A stretch of 64,000 nt of DNA from Mauremys mutica (GCF_020497125.1 NC_059081.1:16401105-16465104), one strand, 5' to 3'. Shown: positions 11,801 through 24,233, counted from the stretch's first letter. Numbers and translations: made by a program. The notes: a model not told the origin generated them from the letters alone.

Positions 11801-12355
11801 CTGCTGCTAATAGCCTTGTCCAATATTTAGATTCTATCTTTATTCAATCAACTCATTTACTGTTAGTCTTAAATGCAGGAAAGATGAAGGCATCAGGTTG
11901 TAAGAAATTATGCCACAGGACTAAGGATTCTGATGTATTGGGTATTAAATTGCATTTTAGTTTGACTCTTTCACTGTCTGACATTTCAGGTTTAGTGTCT
12001 AGGTTTCATCCACAGATTATACGATCAAGCATACACTATTTGGGGCCGATATATTTAAACAGAAATTAGTATGTGCAGTATGCACTAATATTAAGATGTT
12101 TGATAACCACACAAAAGCAACAGTTTGAATTTAAGGCTAGAATCCAGCTCCATTGTCCTTCTGGAGTTTTTACAATAGAGAATATGATCCTCTCTTACAA
12201 CAGAGAGAAGTTGCATAAATTATGTTAACATAATCTGTCATACTGAAGTACAGTTGATAAATAAACTGTTTACAGAGATTTATGTAATGGTATATTAGCA
12301 AAATAAATATTTTCCTAATGGCATGTGATGTAATGGTCAGTGCTGTAGGATTGAA
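8806..12355. other. Gene-free stretch with unassigned, possibly TE-derived sequence
   Basis: No gene is supported. A C/A-rich low-complexity tract lies at 10362-10408. Around 10475-10540 there is a faint resemblance to a DIRS-like terminal repeat (TTACTTTCTTGTAATTGC). On the - strand, 11140-11005 stays open and reads EAKPNIKIVDAPEATVHI followed by LLGDLLNFW, which looks protein-like, but I do not recognise the family and the flanks are full of stops. I treat it as a possible decayed coding remnant only. Confidence 0.4.
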
Positions 12356-12359
12356 TGGT

Positions 12360-13280
12360 TTAAGGAATAACTAGGGTGCCATGATTTCTGCGGTGGCCAG
12401 TGTGGCTGACCCCAGGGCTCCCGAGCAGCTGGCTCTGGGGCCAGCTGCTCAGGTGGCCCCGGGAGCAGCCACACCAGCCAGTGCTGGAGCAGCTCTGCAG
12501 CCAGATGCTCAGGCGGCCCCACAGCCAGTTGCACCCAGGGCCGGCTCTAGGCACCAGCGCTCTAAGCATGTGCTTGGGGCGGCACTTTCCAAGGGTGGCA
12601 CTCCGGCTCCTTTTATTTTTATTTTTTTTGCTTGGGGTACAAAAAGCCAGGAGCCGGCCCTGCACGGAGGTGAGCTGCGGCGGTAGGGGGCACGGGGAGG
12701 GCCACAGGAAGTAACCCTGGGGGGGCAGAGGAACTGCTCCCCCCCAGCTCACCTCCGCTCCACTGCCGCCTGCTCCTCCAAGCGTGCTGCCATTCCGCTT
12801 CTCCCCCCTCCCTCCCAGGCAGGGGTAGGAGGGGAAATGTGGCACGGCCAGGGGAGGAGGTGGGGCCAGGGCTTTGGGAAGGGGTTGGAAGGGGTGGAGT
12901 TGGGGCAGGGCCGGGGGGCGCAGGAAAATTTTTTTGCTTGGGGTGGCACAAAACGTGGAGCCGGCCCTGGCGGCACCAGCCTGGGTACCGCCTGAGCAGC
13001 AGCTGGTGTGGCTGAGAAGGGTCCCGGGAGCAGCCAGAGCAACCACTGTCAGCAGCCCCCGGCAGCAGGCCCGGGATGGGTGGAGCAGCTGCTGCTCAGC
13101 AGCCCCTGACAGCTGGAGCCAGTGGTCCCCCTCCAGCAGTGCTGCCTCCCCGCTCCCCTCCGTGCAAGATTTAGTCAAGGGTATAGTATAAATCATGCAC
13201 AGGCCATTAATTTTTGTTTATTGCCTGTGACCTGTCCATGACTTTTCCTAAAAATACCGGTGACTAAATCGTAGCTTTAG
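12360..13280. mobile_element. GC-rich MITE (probable) with nested hAT MITE
   Basis: The right part reads GCCTGTGACCTGTCCATGAC then a short AT tract and TGACTAAATC. A similar end lies at 22460-22490 (GCCCGTGACTTGTCCATGAG) next to a left part rich in CCGTGACTTCTGCAG, so both are copies of one family. The left part here (TGATTTCTGCGGTGGCCAG) matches that layout. The interior is strongly GC-rich and carries long chance open frames on both strands. The outer target duplication is not resolved. Confidence 0.5.
12536..12969. mobile_element. hAT-type MITE nested in GC-rich MITE
   Basis: It starts CAGGGCCGGCTCTAGGCACC and ends GGAGCCGGCCCTG, giving inverted termini CAGGGCCGGCTC. Flanking octamers GTTGCACC (12528-12535) and GCGGCACC (12970-12977) agree at six of eight positions, consistent with an aged 8-bp duplication. 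A second GAGCCGGCCCTG at about 12652-12663 inside suggests an internal duplication or an alternative shorter copy. It has the same termini as the element at 52963-53107. Confidence 0.65.
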
Positions 13281-13945
13281 TGTAGCGAGGTGGTCACCCT
13301 GCCTGGAAGGGCTTAAGACAGCCCTGGAGAGGGCTGGGTCATGGGGAAAAGCTGGGCTGATTGGGGAAACAGCCTCAGCTGTGGCCATGCCCCAAACAGA
13401 CCCAGCTGGCCCTATAAAGGCCAGGGAAGCCAGGAGCAGAGACAGTCTCTCTCTGCCTTCAGAGAGAGGGGGCCTGGCTGCTGGGAAGCTCAGGGTGCCT
13501 AGAGTGAGGCAGGGCAGGGGAAAGGCCAGAGGGGCTGGGGAGCTCCAGGCTGGCAACTCCCCAGGCTGCAGGGCCTTGTCCAAGGCCCCATAGAGGCACT
13601 AGGGTGCAGAGAGAGGCAGCAGGTCCAGACCCAACCTTGCCTATGATGAGTGGCTCACACTGCAGCCTGCCCCAGGGAGCGGGACTACTTGGTGACTGGC
13701 AGTAGCCTACGACTGAGGTGAGGTAGGGATAGGGGGTGGGGGTTCCCTGGGGAGGGGAAACCACGAGACTGGGGAGTGTACTGCCAGGGGGCAGCACCCC
13801 AGATAAAGGGACACTGGAGTCCAGAGAGGGACATGGGGGCCAAGTGGCAGTGGGACACCAGACTGCAGAGGGTGCTCCAGAGGCTGGAGAGCTAATTCCC
13901 AAGATGACCAGCAGGAGGCGCTGCAGGGGGTGAGTACCACACCAT
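13281..13945 (+). repeat. GC-rich LTR-like repeat
   Basis: The segment could run from TGTAGCGAGGTGGTCACCC to CCACACCATTACA (TG...CA). It contains a promoter-like CCCTATAAAGG at about 13410. It abuts the end of the MITE at 12360-13280. No convincing target duplication is visible and no coding capacity is present. A solo LTR is the best guess, but a non-LTR satellite-like repeat is possible. Confidence 0.35.
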
Positions 13946-16900
13946 TACACTTCGGTATAACTCATGTGATTGTGCTGTGTTAAATGTGCTGTGGCAAGAT
14001 CAAAAATATCTTTCCTATTGTTAGTGTATATATACATCTTCCTTCCAGAAACACACTCCTATTATATCCCTTTCAACAGCCATGTTGTCTTATGACCCTG
14101 CAATCACAGCTGTGTAGCCGCAACATGCCTGGTGACATGTTTGCCTATCACCTTGACATCCTAAAATGGTTCCCAATGACTTGCCAAGACATCAGTTTCC
14201 CTTGACCTTGCTATCATAATCTTATTAACATAAGTGCTGTTTTATTTTGATCCACTTTGTGGTCTCCACAGACTTGCTTTGACATTGTATTGCCCTCATT
14301 TGGACGTTTTAATACAGGCCCTTAATGAAATTATCTTACCATTAACTTGAGTGCAGTGCCAGCAACATACAACAGGCATCATAAAATCATTTTTGATCAT
14401 CCATAGTCCCAGGCAAACAAATGGGAACCAGCTTGGTTGGAAAAGTATTATAAAATGATTTGTTCCATTGACTGTGCATCTCTCTTTATAGGTAAGGAGC
14501 TATACTCCATCCACACACTTGGCAGTGAATGGTTTTGTTACAGTGGGGAATGTGTAGACTGTCCATGCCTTGCCAAGAACTCTAAAGACCTAGCTGTCAG
14601 CGGGCTCCTTAGCACCTCTCCCCAGAGTGTCTCTGGCACATCACTTCTTGACCATTGTGCAATTTGTTTAATTATTTAAATGTTGTTAGGCTAGGAACTG
14701 CTGAAGGAGATGAGTCTGGCAGTGTGCTCCAAAGGTTTTAAGCCTCAGCCTGATCAGAGAGAGCATTCAGCTACTGAGAATGCCTCATCCCCAAGCCCTA
14801 TGAGTCTGCATCAGAGCATAGCTATTAAATGAAGCTTCTATAGTGGCATAGAAAAGGCAGTCCCAGAGGCAGGTAGCTGGGGTAGGCACAACTGCAATTG
14901 GATTGTTAGGCTGTCCTCTGTTTACCTTGCCTAGTAGGCAGGTGGCTACTTGGTGAATCATTTGTAGTTGCCAGATGACTGGATTAAAAAAATAGAGTGG
15001 GGGTGGGGAGTTGTTTGTTTACTTATTTTTGCAAATTTTTGTTGGAATGTCAAAATCTGAAAATTTTACTTTGTAAGTTTGAAGGAAAACAGAAGGAAAC
15101 ATAATTGAAAACGCAAAACCCTTCAATCAGCTCTACTTCTGGGTCACTTAGTATGTCGCAGCAGTCTAGCCCTGAGCTGAGCAAAGCTGGTGGTCAGTTA
15201 GCATCAGAGAGAGAGAGGCTAAGGGTAAAATCCCAGACCCACTGAAGTCAAAGGCAAAACTCCCATTAACTATAAATGGGCCAGGAGTTCACGTCAAGTT
15301 TCCTGACAAGGTGGAGATGAAAGAAGGAATTTCTGAGCATCCGTAAGTAGGAATGAGTCCATAAGTCTCTGTGGTTGTTCATCTCCTTGACAACTGAAAA
15401 ACATACAATTGAATTCAATTTCTGCTAGTTCCTTGGAGGACTTCCCCTTTCCAACTTACATTAAGTGCCTGTTACATGGTTTTGCAGTGGAATTAAACAT
15501 CATACTCTTTAGAAATTCTGTACTGTTTTTTAAAGGGACCCATGTTTAGCTGACCTTTTAAAACTATATATTAGGTTAGCCCAGCCTAATGTGTAGGTTA
15601 GTCTTTTTTACACTAGTTGTTCTGGCAGTGACTAACCACCTTACACTTAGCAGTTGCTGTGGTTTTCATACAAAGCAATGAGCATGCACATTTCATTATC
15701 ATACAGCATGAGCACAGCTTTCCTTATTTATAAGACCTTTACTAAGTGCCATAATTGTTTTGTAATTATTCAGTCCCTCACTATGTACCATTTAAACAAA
15801 GGAACCCCAGAAGGGTGAAATCAGAAGCACATTTGCTAAACACTGAGCATGGAAATGCCCTCCTAAGCTGTTTTAATGTCAATTCTGGTCCCCCTTCTTT
15901 AGTTCTTAGGCTTTAAACATCACAACCATGGGGGGAAAAAAAGAAGGAACACAATTAGAAAATGTACAGGAACCATGGAGATGAAATTGTGAATTGGCAT
16001 TTAATCATGGAAAGGGATTCTGTAACAGGGCCTTTTTGTTTTTTTTTTAAATTGGTGTGAGTCAATGAGCTTTTATGGTAGCAAAATTGCCCAGTAGGCT
16101 TTAATTGTGCATAATTATTGCACTGCATGGTGCACGGTGATATATTCAACTGAATTCCATTAAGTATTTGATTGAACTCCAGAAAGACGTATACCTGACA
16201 GTGTTTGGAATACACTTGTTTAATCTGCTGGTCCTTCCTTGTCTTAGAAAAAAGAAAATACATTTAGGAGGGTTTTTTTTCCATTTCTCCAATCTCTATA
16301 TGATAAATAGTCTCCATGGGCTGCCACTTTATCCTCCTGAAATTAACTTGAGTTTTGCTTCTGACTTCAACCAGAGCACAAGCAGACACTACACACATTA
16401 TAATATAACTCTTGCATGCTGGTTTAGGTGTGTGACTTTAAGTTCCCAGGTTTGAAAATTTGACAAATGGCTCATCCAAGGTCACACAATGGGTAAGTTA
16501 CAGAACTGGGACTAGACCCTTGGTATGCAGACTCCCAGTCACCCAGATATTAATAATTGGGCCAGAGACCTAAACAATGTTTACAATGATTTGAATATAT
16601 AATAAAGATCTTCTCTGCAATAAATTTCAGCTTAAAGTGGTGGAGTGCGTCTCTGAAGTTTGGTGTCAAAATGCTCTTTAGTGGTCTTCCACAACCTTCT
16701 CACTTGATTGATTTACAGCCATTTCCAACTTGTGCATATTCCCTTGCTGCATGATTCATTCCTGCTGATTCAGTCACTTTATCTTGTAGTCAATACTGTA
16801 GAAACACCCAGCTTCTGATCCAAGACTAAGAGAACTTGACTTCCTCCGCTGAAATTATGTAAAGAATGTACATCATTGTAGCCTAAGCATTTGAAGCATC

Positions 16901-18820
16901 TCAGTGTTCTGTTGTATGTTTGGTGTGTTCAGTTCTTTCTTTTTTCCTTTCCTCCTTCAGACAAAGCCTACTGCTACGCTTTCAAATCTACAAGAATGAT
17001 CTGATTGTTTCCCGTCTTTTCACCAGTGAAGGAGCCAATGCCAGCTTCCTATTGATCTCCTGTTCAGTATCACAGCTCTCATTCATCATGAAGCCCGATT
17101 ATGATGATTGTGGGATGTGACACTTCCACAGAAGAACAGCTTTGGGTTTGGGGTATTTTTGGGGGGGGGGGGAATGAATTAATTGAGGCTGAAATTATTG
17201 TAATTACTTTTCCACAACATTCTGTGGTCCTTTCACTCACACTGTACTTTCATCTCTGGGAAACAAACAATAGCTCGAGCAAAGCTTTTTTCTGTTTGTT
17301 TTGATGACCGTGCCATCATTATAATGTAGACAGCAAACCTTACAATTCTCCTCTTTTTCCTTTTTCCTCAGCATCTTCCAGCGTGTGAGTGTCTGTATGT
17401 AACCTCAAAGCACACACCAAAGGAAGAATGAGTTTTGATTACTCCAGAGCAAGGGTTTTTGTGTGTGTTATTGTAAGCATACAGCAGCAGGAAGAATAAG
17501 CAGAAAGAGAGAGTCTGTATTATTCCAAGATGCTCAGAAAATGGTTGCTGAAGGAGATGTAGCTGAAGTTAGCCCAGGCAGGATATTTTTATCTCTTCAC
17601 CCAGTACAAAACCGGCAACACTTTTATTCAGAAGGAGCAGGTGGTAATTCTGTGATTACTTTGCAGTTTTTCCCATGGACATTTGAAGAGGCACAAACAA
17701 CACTGTATTCTGCCACTAAGAAAACCAATCTCTCCAGCTATGGTGATCTCTGCTCTGCTACTTATAGCTATGGGAAGTAACTGTAGAGACACAAAGTCCT
17801 ATCTAAAGTCTCACTTTCTGTCATGCTTTCAGACGATAGTGCAGACAGAATAGGAGAATCCTTGGAGGGGGAAATAACTACATTGTAAACTTAAACACGA
17901 AATGTAAAGGGAAAACATTAAACACAATGTAGACGCTCTTGTTGACTGGCATTTGACTGAACAATGTGGGGTTGATTCTGACTTACATTAAGGCCCCTTT
18001 ACACAGGGTTGTGAAGAAGCTTATCTACGTGCACTTTCTTGCACTTCTAGCGTGTTGTGAAGAGGTCTTACTGTAAATGAGAATCAGGCCATTTCATTGT
18101 ATGCTACAGAATTAAATCAACCGTGAATCTTTTTTGTATAAAAATGTGAAGAATAAATTACATATTTCTTCTTGCTTTAGGTTTTTAATAGATCACTGCT
18201 ACCAGCACAATCAGAAGAAAAAAAACACACAAAAAACCCCCTCCACTGAGTGCCTCACTTTTTTAGAATCTGGATATGTTCCCAGATTATACATCTGCCC
18301 CTCAATTTCTGTCTGAAATAATGTAAATACCAAATGGGACAGCTGTGTGCCAGATATTTACAGCGGCATGCATGTGTGCTACTTCTGCTGATGTATTTGC
18401 AGAAACCAGCATGAGCTTGCTCCTCTACTTAGCTTGGCAAGAGACGCCCATTAGAAAGAACAGGCTCCAAGCATAATTAAGGAAGCATGTGCTTTTTCCT
18501 TTCTTGAGATTTTGAACGCCTCTAGTTCCTGGCTTTAATTTTTCTCATTCACATTGTAGCAGCAACGGTGAAAAGGCTATGTCGCAACCAGTCAAGTTAT
18601 AATTTGGTAGTATGTGGGTAGCAAATTAATACTGGCTAATATCCATTCCAGACACCTCTTCTTAACCATTTATTTTTTTCCCTTTTAGTGTTTCTTTTAA
18701 GATAGTGGTAAGGAGCTGAGTTGATTTGAATAGAGGTAATGAAGAAATGCTCTTAGATGTGACATTTCTTTCATAAAACTGAGTCTCTGGACAAGTAGAT
18801 TCTTAAGAGGACGTGACATC
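13946..18820. other. Gene-free stretch, mostly unassigned
   Basis: AT-rich sequence with short chance frames. A MIR-like fragment lies at 16463-16570 and a poly-G run at about 17160-17172. Scattered short pieces (e.g. 15225-15300) resemble old amniote repeats. The open frame of 105 codons at 17463-17780 has no recognisable motif. No exon could be supported. Confidence 0.45.
16463..16570 (-). repeat. MIR-like SINE fragment, reverse orientation
   Basis: CCAAGGTCACACAATGGGTA, then AGAACTGGGACTAGACCC and GACTCCCAGTC, follow the reverse complement of the MIR core. Confidence 0.55.
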
Positions 18821-19515
18821 GTTACCCTGCAGTGTAGACATACTTCTCAAGGTGAAGCCCAGGGTTAGTGGGACTCGAATCAGTAGACCTTGGGATAGAG
18901 GACCCAGGGCTTGAGCTTCTACACTGATTGTAATCCCTAGAATGAGAATTTTCTATCCGGGGCTTCAGTGTCCACACTGCAGCACACAGACCCAAGTCCA
19001 ACCAACTTGATCTCAGACTTACTAGTACCCTCCCCAAATGTGGTTGCTTTCTTACCCTTTGACTGTGGTGTAGTGTGGAAAATCTTGACTGTCCACCCTA
19101 CATGTTACAGGCAGTTTGAACAGCCCACCAACACAGCCTGCCAAGCACTCATTTTGGTCTGTGTGCTCCCAGCAACCAGATCCAGCAACACGGAGGAGGT
19201 GCTTTTTGAAGAACTTCTCTTGCTTGTGCTTTCACTCCCGTATCAGGAAATGGGCAGAGCTTCTGTGAGATGCTGGTGGACATTTTAGTGGTGTTTTCTG
19301 ACCCACTGAAGGCACCTGACAGAGCTAATGACAGGACCAGGAGGAGAACACAGACATGGCCAACCTGAACTGGCTGCTCATGACACTCGGTATAGCTGCT
19401 GATGCCCCCTACATAGAGTGGCACTTCAGGAGCAGGGCCAAAATCACAGACTGGTGGGATCATGCAAGCCTGGAGTGGCTAAAGTGGAGGCGGAGTTTTC
19501 TGAGATATTCCTAAA

Positions 19516-20310
19516 GTAAATGCTATCTTTGAGAGAATGGAGTTCCCAAACTGTGCCGGGGTCATTGATGGAACTCATGTGTCCATAGTCTGCCCTCCTC
19601 AAGGAGCACATGGGTACTGCAAAGGGTAGTACCCCATTGGTATGCAGGCCCTCGTGAACTGCAGAGTCCGATCTATGAATGTCAACGTGGGCTGCCCTGG
19701 AAAAGTTCATGATGTCAGGGTTTTTCACCAATCAGAAGTCTACATTCATGGACAGGCTTGGACGCTATTCCCACCAAATGCCATTGTTATAAATGGAGTT
19801 ACCATCCCCACTGTTATTCTGAGGAGCTCAGCTATCCCCTTTTATATTGGTTTATGAAACCATATTCTGATTTCGGAAGCCCTATCGAAAGTCAGTTTAA
19901 TTACACCCTCAGCAGGTGTAGAATGGTGGTTGAATGTGCTTTTGGCAGATTGAAATCCTGTTGGAAAGTCTACAGATCCATTTGGATTGCAGTGTTATCA
20001 ATGGCTATTATCCAGGATGGGCAGGGATGGTGTCCCTAGCCTCTGTTTGCCAGAAGCTGGGAATGGACGACAGGGGATGGATCACTTGATGATTCTCTGT
20101 TCTGTTCATTCCCTCTGGGGCACCTGGCATTGGCCACCGTCGGAAGACAGGATATTGGGCTAGATGGACCTTTGGTCTGACCCACTCTGGCCATTCTTAT
20201 GTTATCAAGGCTGTCTGCATTGTTGTGGCTTGCTGTGCTCTTCACATCCTTTGTGAAGCCAGAGGTGCACCATTTCCCCCTGAATGGACTTATGATAGCG
20301 AGTGGCCACT
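19516..20310 (+). pseudogene. PIF/Harbinger transposase remnant interrupted by CR1
   Basis: The first catalytic Asp region VIDGTHVSIVC is at about 19564-19596. NVNVGCPGKVHDVRVF and then [18 protein letters not shown], which holds the catalytic Glu, follow up to about 19965. The region that normally reads GDPAYPL reads EELSYPL, so the second Asp appears lost. The frame is broken near 19770. After the CR1 at 20002-20201 the C-terminal block resumes as VACCALHILCEARG (about 20220-20262), matching CCVLHNICE of the copy at 6630-7580. It is clearly non-functional. Confidence 0.8.
20002..20201 (+). mobile_element. CR1 LINE 3' end, precise insertion into Harbinger transposase
   Basis: This is a 5'-truncated CR1 3' UTR of the turtle type (TTCATTCCCTCTGGGGCACC, then GGGCTAGATGGACCTTTGGT and a CCATTCTTATG end). 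It is flanked by TTATCAA at 19995-20001 and again at 20202-20208. Deleting the insert and one duplication rejoins the Harbinger transposase just before its CCALHILCE block, which fixes the boundaries. Confidence 0.88.
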
Positions 20311-20504
20311 GAATTGGTACACTCAGCCAGAGAGTCTGCCTACCACTGCTGGAGCTGGAATCATCTGGGCAACATGAGTCAGGGATGCTTTGTGCTCCCA
20401 CACTATGGACTTGCATGGCCCAATTGAAGAGGGAGGAATAATACCTTTCTGAATGTGCTTGTGGGTGAGTGGAGGGAGCTGATTACTTGTGGGAGGGATG
20501 CAGG

Positions 20505-20628
20505 TATGGTGACCAGAGAGCAAATGTGAAAAATTGGGACAGGGGGTGGAGGGTAATAGGAGCCTATATAAGAAAAAGACCCAAAAATCGGGACTGTGCC
20601 TATAAAATCGGGACATCTGGTCATCCTA
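20505..20628. mobile_element. 124-bp hAT MITE with perfect 8-bp target duplication
   Basis: The left end is TATGGTGACCAGAGAGCAAA. The right end, read on the - strand, is TAGGATGACCAGATGTCCCG. GATGCAGG flanks both sides (20497-20504 and 20629-20636). The interior repeats the phrase ATCGGGAC. It lies inside the decayed Harbinger, so it is younger than that element. Confidence 0.88.
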
Positions 20629-20997
20629 GATGCAGGGGTATGAATGACCTGACCGCTTATCAAATGCAAGGAGAGGAGTTGATTCACAATATGGATTGAT
20701 GTAAGGAAGTGATTGATGTAGCTAACTGTAATGAGGAATAGTGTTTGCATACAAATTCCCCATTGTCCTTGATCATGTGTTTACCTTTACTATTTGAAAT
20801 ACACATTGTATGATGGGAATCAGTGATTATAAATAATCTTTCTTTTATCCAGAAAGTTGATTGCTGACATTTATTAGAAAACTACAACATTAACCCATTG
20901 CCAGACAGGCCAGCAGCTGTTACCACAAGAGAACCTTAAAAAAACCCCAAAGTGCATGAAGTGCAAACAGGGAAACCGTGTACAAGACAGACACCCC

Positions 20998-21387
20998 CTA
21001 CTGTTGCATGTCCCCTGCCTTCCCATTCTCCTTTCCCTTTTTTCCACGTTTGCTGAGCACTTGGCACTGGGGCACAGGGACGGAGACATCCATGTGGGAA
21101 GCAGACCATATGGAAGACTGCATGGGGCAAAGTTGCCTTATCCAGCCGCTCATGGGCCACCCAGCCATGGAGTCAGGCCCTGATGCGGGTTCAGCAGGAG
21201 CCAGTACTCTTGTGGCCATTAGAGATAGCAGGTGCTCAAACAGTTCATTCTGCTGAGCTCTGTGCTCCTCCTTTAGCTGCTGTTCCTGTTCCAGGAATTG
21301 CAAAGCAAGTGCCTGCTCCAACGCTGAAAGCCTGTCCTCATGCTGTGCAGCCAGTTGGAGCCTTTCCTGTTTCTTTCCTCTAGCCAT
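20998..21387 (-). pseudogene. Harbinger Myb-like protein, C-terminal remnant
   Basis: This is a 129-codon frame whose first half reads ERLQLAAQHEDRLSALEQAL and continues as a Glu/Gln-rich probable coiled coil. That is a pattern I recognise at the C-terminus of Myb/SANT-like accessory proteins of PIF/Harbinger elements. In intact elements this protein partners the transposase, binding the termini and helping nuclear import. The N-terminal SANT part lies about 1.8 kb away at 23104-23430 and is badly degraded. The gene is dead. Confidence 0.6.
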
Positions 21388-22336
21388 AAATCCATCTGTC
21401 TTTGGTACTGGACCTGCTGGTTGGCTCTCTCCAGAACGTCAACCATAAGTTCATTACGGAAACGCTTCCTCTTGGAATGGTCCGTTGGCCCAGGATTCTA
21501 CTACAGTGTGGGTGAGCTGTGAAAGGTACTGCAACCTTTAGAGGACAAGGGGCCTGGAACAGGGCAAGACAGAGGGTTAGTCTCTCAAATAGCTTAGTGC
21601 AGGAGTACAGAAAAAATCGTTGTGGAATTTCAAGGACATCAAATTTTACTTTTCCAAACTGAACTTATTTTGAAAAGAATGTTTCAGACCCCAGAAGCTC
21701 GCTGGATGCAGTAGGATTAACTGCAGTAAAAGAAGTGCAGAGACAATGGTAAGTTAAAAAAAAAAAATCACAGCTGCTTTTCTTCCCTTCCCCCCTAAAA
21801 TTTGCAGAAGTTGGGTGTGGAGGAGCAATAGGTAGCTGTGCTACAAAAAGCTTTCTCTGTCATTTCAGGCCTTCCACATCTGGGACATAACCGTTCTTGG
21901 GGTGATTGATCGGCAAGGGGAAATGTTATGGCAAGCTGCTCATGGGAAACCTGCAGTGTATGCAATGGAAGAATTCAAATATATAGTGACTGAACAGCAC
22001 ATCTGTGAGTGGAGTGAGCTGGTCAGCTAGTCTTGGAAAACATGCCCATCCCTGAAATCTGACTCCTATCTGGAGTTCCTGCTATGGGGAAAATTTGAAA
22101 CTATCAGCACCCACGGTTGGGTTAGAATTCACAAGGGAAGTAACAGGATGCTGCTCTAGCATCCCTGTAGTTTAGCCTATGATGACTGTCTGCAAACACC
22201 CAGAATACCATTGCTGTCCTCCTTACATGGCCCCAGGCACATTGTGGGACAAAATGTCAAACCCGTCTCATATTTGGGACAAATGATTTTGTCACCTATG
22301 AACTACGAGTAAGTCTGTGTGTCTGTCATGTAAGTC

Positions 22337-22490
22337 ATGGATTCCATGACTTTCCGTGACCTCCGTGACTTCTGCAGCGGCCAGCAGCAGCAGCAGTTTG
22401 GGTGTGTGGGAGGGGGCTCAGAGCTAGGGCTGGGGGTTGGTGTGCAGGGTGGCGCTTTGTTTACTGCCCGTGACTTGTCCATGAGCGTAT
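22337..22490. repeat. MITE copy of the CCGTGACTTCTGC family
   Basis: ATTCCATGACTTTCCGTGAC then CTCCGTGACTTCTGCAG at the left, and ACTGCCCGTGACTTGTCCAT at the right, match the ends of the GC-rich MITE at 12360-13280. It is internally deleted relative to that copy. Confidence 0.5.
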
Positions 22491-23103
22491 TTCCTCCTGC
22501 TTGCTCACTCCCCAGTTCACTGTTTCCAGGTGCTCATTAGACCGCTGAGTGGTTACATGGCAGAGTACTGACAGCGATGGCTATGCAAGGTGGTTTTTAA
22601 GAAACAGGAATGCCCTAAAAAAATCGGCACCTTTCCCATAAATATTTGCTTTCCAAAGAGCTTTTTTACTGTCTGCATTTCTCAGTTGCCATTTTGAACT
22701 TCACTCCACATGCCTGGGGTGCGGAGGAGCAGGACGTCAAGGTGCTGGCATACAATCCGCCATTAGTGGATGCATACTGCTAGCCAGGGCTTCTAATAAC
22801 TTTTGCATTGGTTTGTAGAATGGAAATCCCTCCCATTCCTATATTAACAAACATTAAAATGGATCTAGAAACTTACCAGTCTCTGGGGCACTTCTGTGCC
22901 TTCTGTTTCTGCTGCCAATTCCATGGTGGGCTGTTCCAGGGGGGCTTCAAAAAACTCCTCCAAGTTTGCCCCAGGATATGCTGCTCTGGCTCCAAAGCCG
23001 CCTCTGGGACCAGTGGCTTCTGTCAGATCTTACACTGGACTCTGGGGCCAGCAGGTGCCATTTCAGCTGACCAGATCATCATGCACCATCGTTGGCTCCA
23101 TGC

Positions 23104-23430
23104 TCAGTGCAGTACCCAGGACTTGGTCAAACTTATCATAAAATGAGCATGATGCTGGCGAGTTGCCTGAGGTGAGGTTCTGGTCCCTGGTTTTCCTGTA
23201 CTCGGTCTTAAGCTGCTTAAGCCATTCCCTACACTGGTCACTAGTCTGGTAAATTTCCAGGGCTTCTTCACTATTTGCTGGAATGCATGGTCATTCCTGA
23301 TCGTCTTACTAAAATCCACAGTTTTGCTGGCCTTGCACCAGAGATTAACCAAAATCTGGCTGAGCTTCTGTGACCATGAAGCAATGCTCTTTGTAAAGGA
23401 CTTCTTCTGGTACGTCTCCATGAGAAATGC
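23104..23430 (-). pseudogene. Harbinger Myb/SANT domain remnant (degraded)
   Basis: Conceptual - strand translation shows AFQQIVKKPW and GLSSLRPSTGKPGTRT, then further upstream in position SLTKSWVLH leading to an adjacent EPTMVHDDL-type phrase. The order matches the trihelix/SANT domain and linker of Harbinger Myb-like proteins, but the helices are corrupted by frameshifts. The assignment rests mainly on context with the convergent transposase. Confidence 0.45.
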
Positions 23431-23757
23431 TGAAGGTTCTCCAAAGGTGTGTTTGCAGCTAGCTGGTCAGAACACAATGGAAGGATTAAACTCTCACCTG
23501 CCGCGTTGCTGGGCTACAAGGGAAGTTACTTTCATTTTCCTGGAGTTGATTAGTGATTCATGGGATAGAGAGGACAAAAGAAGTTAACCCATGGGATTAT
23601 GGGATAGTTTTGGTGAAATCCCAGGACCCAAGTCTGGGTGGGGCTGTGTCTACACTGCAAAGCAATAGGGCTTGAACCGTGGGTCCCAGCATGACCTGGG
23701 CTACAAGGGAAGTAACCACTCAAACACAAAGTCCTAACTAAATCCTTACTTCCTGTG

Positions 23758-24233
23758 CAGGGCCGTCCCTAGCCATTTTGGTGCCCCCCGGCCTCTGAAG
23801 GGTGGGAGGCTGGTCCCAGGCCTCCACGGGCGGGGGGGGGGCAGGGGGAAAGCTGCCCCCCAGCACGAGCCAGTGGAGCGGAGCGGGTTGGGGCTGGGTT
23901 GCTCCACTTCCTGCTGCCCAGTGAGTGCAGGGCAGGCCCAACCCCGCACTCACGGGATGGCGGGAAGTGGAGTGACCTTGCCCCAGCCCACTCTGCTCTG
24001 CTTCCCTGGCTCCCAGGCTTGGGAGGGGCAGGGGGAAACCATCCCCCAGCACTCACCGGATGCGCGGCTGGGAGCCAGCAGCACAGAGGGGCCTGGGGCT
24101 GGTCACTCCTCCACTAACTCCCACCCCTGCTGCAGTCCTCAGGGGAAGGGCGGAGAAGAGGTGGGGCGGGGGTGGAGCAGGGGCTAGAGCAGCACGCAAG
24201 TGCGTACTTTACGTATGGGTAGGGATGGCCCTG
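23758..24233. mobile_element. GC-rich hAT MITE, perfect 8-bp target duplication
   Basis: The left terminus is CAGGGCCGTCCCTAGCCATT and the right, on the - strand, is CAGGGCCATCCCTACCCATA. TTCCTGTG is duplicated at 23750-23757 and 24234-24241. The interior is GC-rich and carries chance open frames on both strands; no transposase is present. It was mobilised in trans by a hAT enzyme (inferred). Confidence 0.9.

Larger units (their letters stand above)
18826..23700 (+). mobile_element. Second PIF/Harbinger transposon, decayed, with later insertions
   Basis: Transposase remnants (+) at about 19516-20300 and a Myb/SANT-like gene remnant (-) at about 20998-23430 are arranged tail to tail, the same order as in the Harbinger at 45684-50053. 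GTGTAGACAT-type (18831) and TGTCTACACTGC-type (23648) sequences lie near the two edges but face in unexpected directions, so the termini are only approximate and no TWA duplication is claimed. The copy was later hit by a CR1 (20002-20201), a hAT MITE (20505-20628) and possibly a MITE near 22337-22490. Confidence 0.6.

Noticed and set aside
12360..13196. 278-codon - strand frame and overlapping + strand frames
   Set aside because: GC-rich MITE interior where stops are rare on every strand; Pro/Ala/Gly-rich composition, no domain, and part of the region is a hAT MITE with its own ends.
16920..17780. Possible host exons in three short + strand frames
   Set aside because: No recognised protein similarity, no consistent splice sites; the pyrimidine tracts with AG are common in such sequence.
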